Program-made: the position numbers and the translations under genes
In this document: one piece after another, positions 19,905-20,185 of the stretch
How positions within the stretch are numbered: position 1 is the stretch's first letter
Layout: every line of letters starts with the position of its first letter
From: a virus
Reading direction: 5' to 3' (one strand)
DNA length: 20,185 bases
IMG/VR virus record: IMGVR_UViG_3300036791_000548
Location: 1-20,185 of that record
Notes under the pieces: model-generated
Told to the model about the DNA's origin: nothing
What the model saw: only the letters and a program-made list of their open reading frames with translations
Databases searched by the model: none

Positions 19905-20175
19905 CCCACGGTTGCGGACGCCGGCGTGGAGGCGTCTGAGACTGGCCGTCCTGGACCGTGACCTGGGGTTGTGTCAGATCCGCGACGAGGGCTGCACCAG
20001 ATATGCCACCTGTGTCGATCACATCGTGGCCCGGGTCGACGGCGGCGACATGTGGAACCCGGCGAATCTGAGGGCCGCCTGCCGTAGTTGCAACACCCGG
20101 GGGTCGATCAATCTGAAACGGCGAACCGGGTGGCGCTACCGCTGGGGGGTGGCGGACTATGAAACGCGGTTTTGA
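19891..20175 (+). CDS. HNH endonuclease, terminase-adjacent
   Basis: A 94-residue HNH nuclease of the type encoded beside terminases. GTG 19891 is taken as start because relatives begin close to GVDPRLRTPAWRRLRLAVL; an upstream in-frame start at 19846 would add a tail inside the previous gene. Motif: CQIRDEGCTRYATCVDHIVA with the H of the DH pair, VDGGDMWNPANLRAACRSCN with N and the final H-equivalent region, and two CxxC-like knuckles (LCQIRDEGC, ACRSC). Such HNH proteins help the terminase make the cos cleavage in HK97-like phages. The gene ends ten bases before the window end, facing terS if the molecule is circular. Confidence 0.85.
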   Translation: MGGVDPRLRTPAWRRLRLAVLDRDLGLCQIRDEGCTRYATCVDHIVARVDGGDMWNPANLRAACRSCNTRGSINLKRRTGWRYRWGVADYETRF

Positions 20176-20185
20176 AACTTTTGGA

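Noticed and set aside
1-20185. tRNA genes or a tRNA-type attP
   Set aside because: I looked for cloverleaf and T-arm patterns, in particular near integrase, and saw none that pair properly.
1-20185. direct terminal repeats
   Set aside because: First and last 60 bases share only a short CTTTTG, too little to claim a terminal repeat.

Overview
The window looks like the complete, or very nearly complete, genome of a small temperate siphovirus of a high-GC actinobacterial host. It starts 51 bases before a terminase small subunit gene and ends 10 bases after an HNH endonuclease gene. HNH-terS-terL is the usual order around a cos site, so the two ends are probably adjacent in a packaged or circular molecule. 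A Thr-rich linker (TTTTTT followed by VPP) in the secreted Rpf-like protein is of a kind common in Acidimicrobiia, so that class is a possible host; this is inference only.

Late, plus strand (52-13824): packaging and head genes (TerS, TerL, portal, HK97-type prohead protease, major capsid protein, a TIG-domain protein, head-tail connector), then tail genes (tail terminator-like, major tail protein, gp10-like protein, two tail assembly chaperone ORFs, tape measure, Dit-like, Tal-like, a third minor tail protein), then lysis genes (Pro/Glu-rich peptide, amidase endolysin, two-TM holin, single-TM 29-residue protein). Most junctions overlap by 1 to 8 bases.

Lysogeny, minus strand (15818 down to 13821): a 99-residue repressor, an HNH endonuclease and a 54-residue protein form a run with 4-base overlaps. 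After a 115-base gap come a tyrosine integrase and a 41-residue membrane protein whose stop codon meets the lysis cassette's last stop in one CTAG. The divergent region 15819-15925 holds three GCAW-N4-ATGC operator-like sites and two promoters, both of which would give leaderless transcripts.

Early, plus strand (15926-20175): Xis-like HTH protein, a probable recombination-associated protein, a secreted Rpf-type lysozyme, small unknowns, a winged-helix replication initiator with a lambda-like iteron array inside its gene, a DPPY methyltransferase, small Zn-ribbon-like proteins, a conserved basic protein and the HNH next to terS. I see no DNA polymerase, helicase or primase, so replication should use the host machinery. 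Genes too short for ordinary gene finding (7738, 12799, 13735, 13821 minus, 17476, 19001) are listed because overlap, start context or composition support them. I found no tRNA, rRNA, CRISPR array or insertion sequence.
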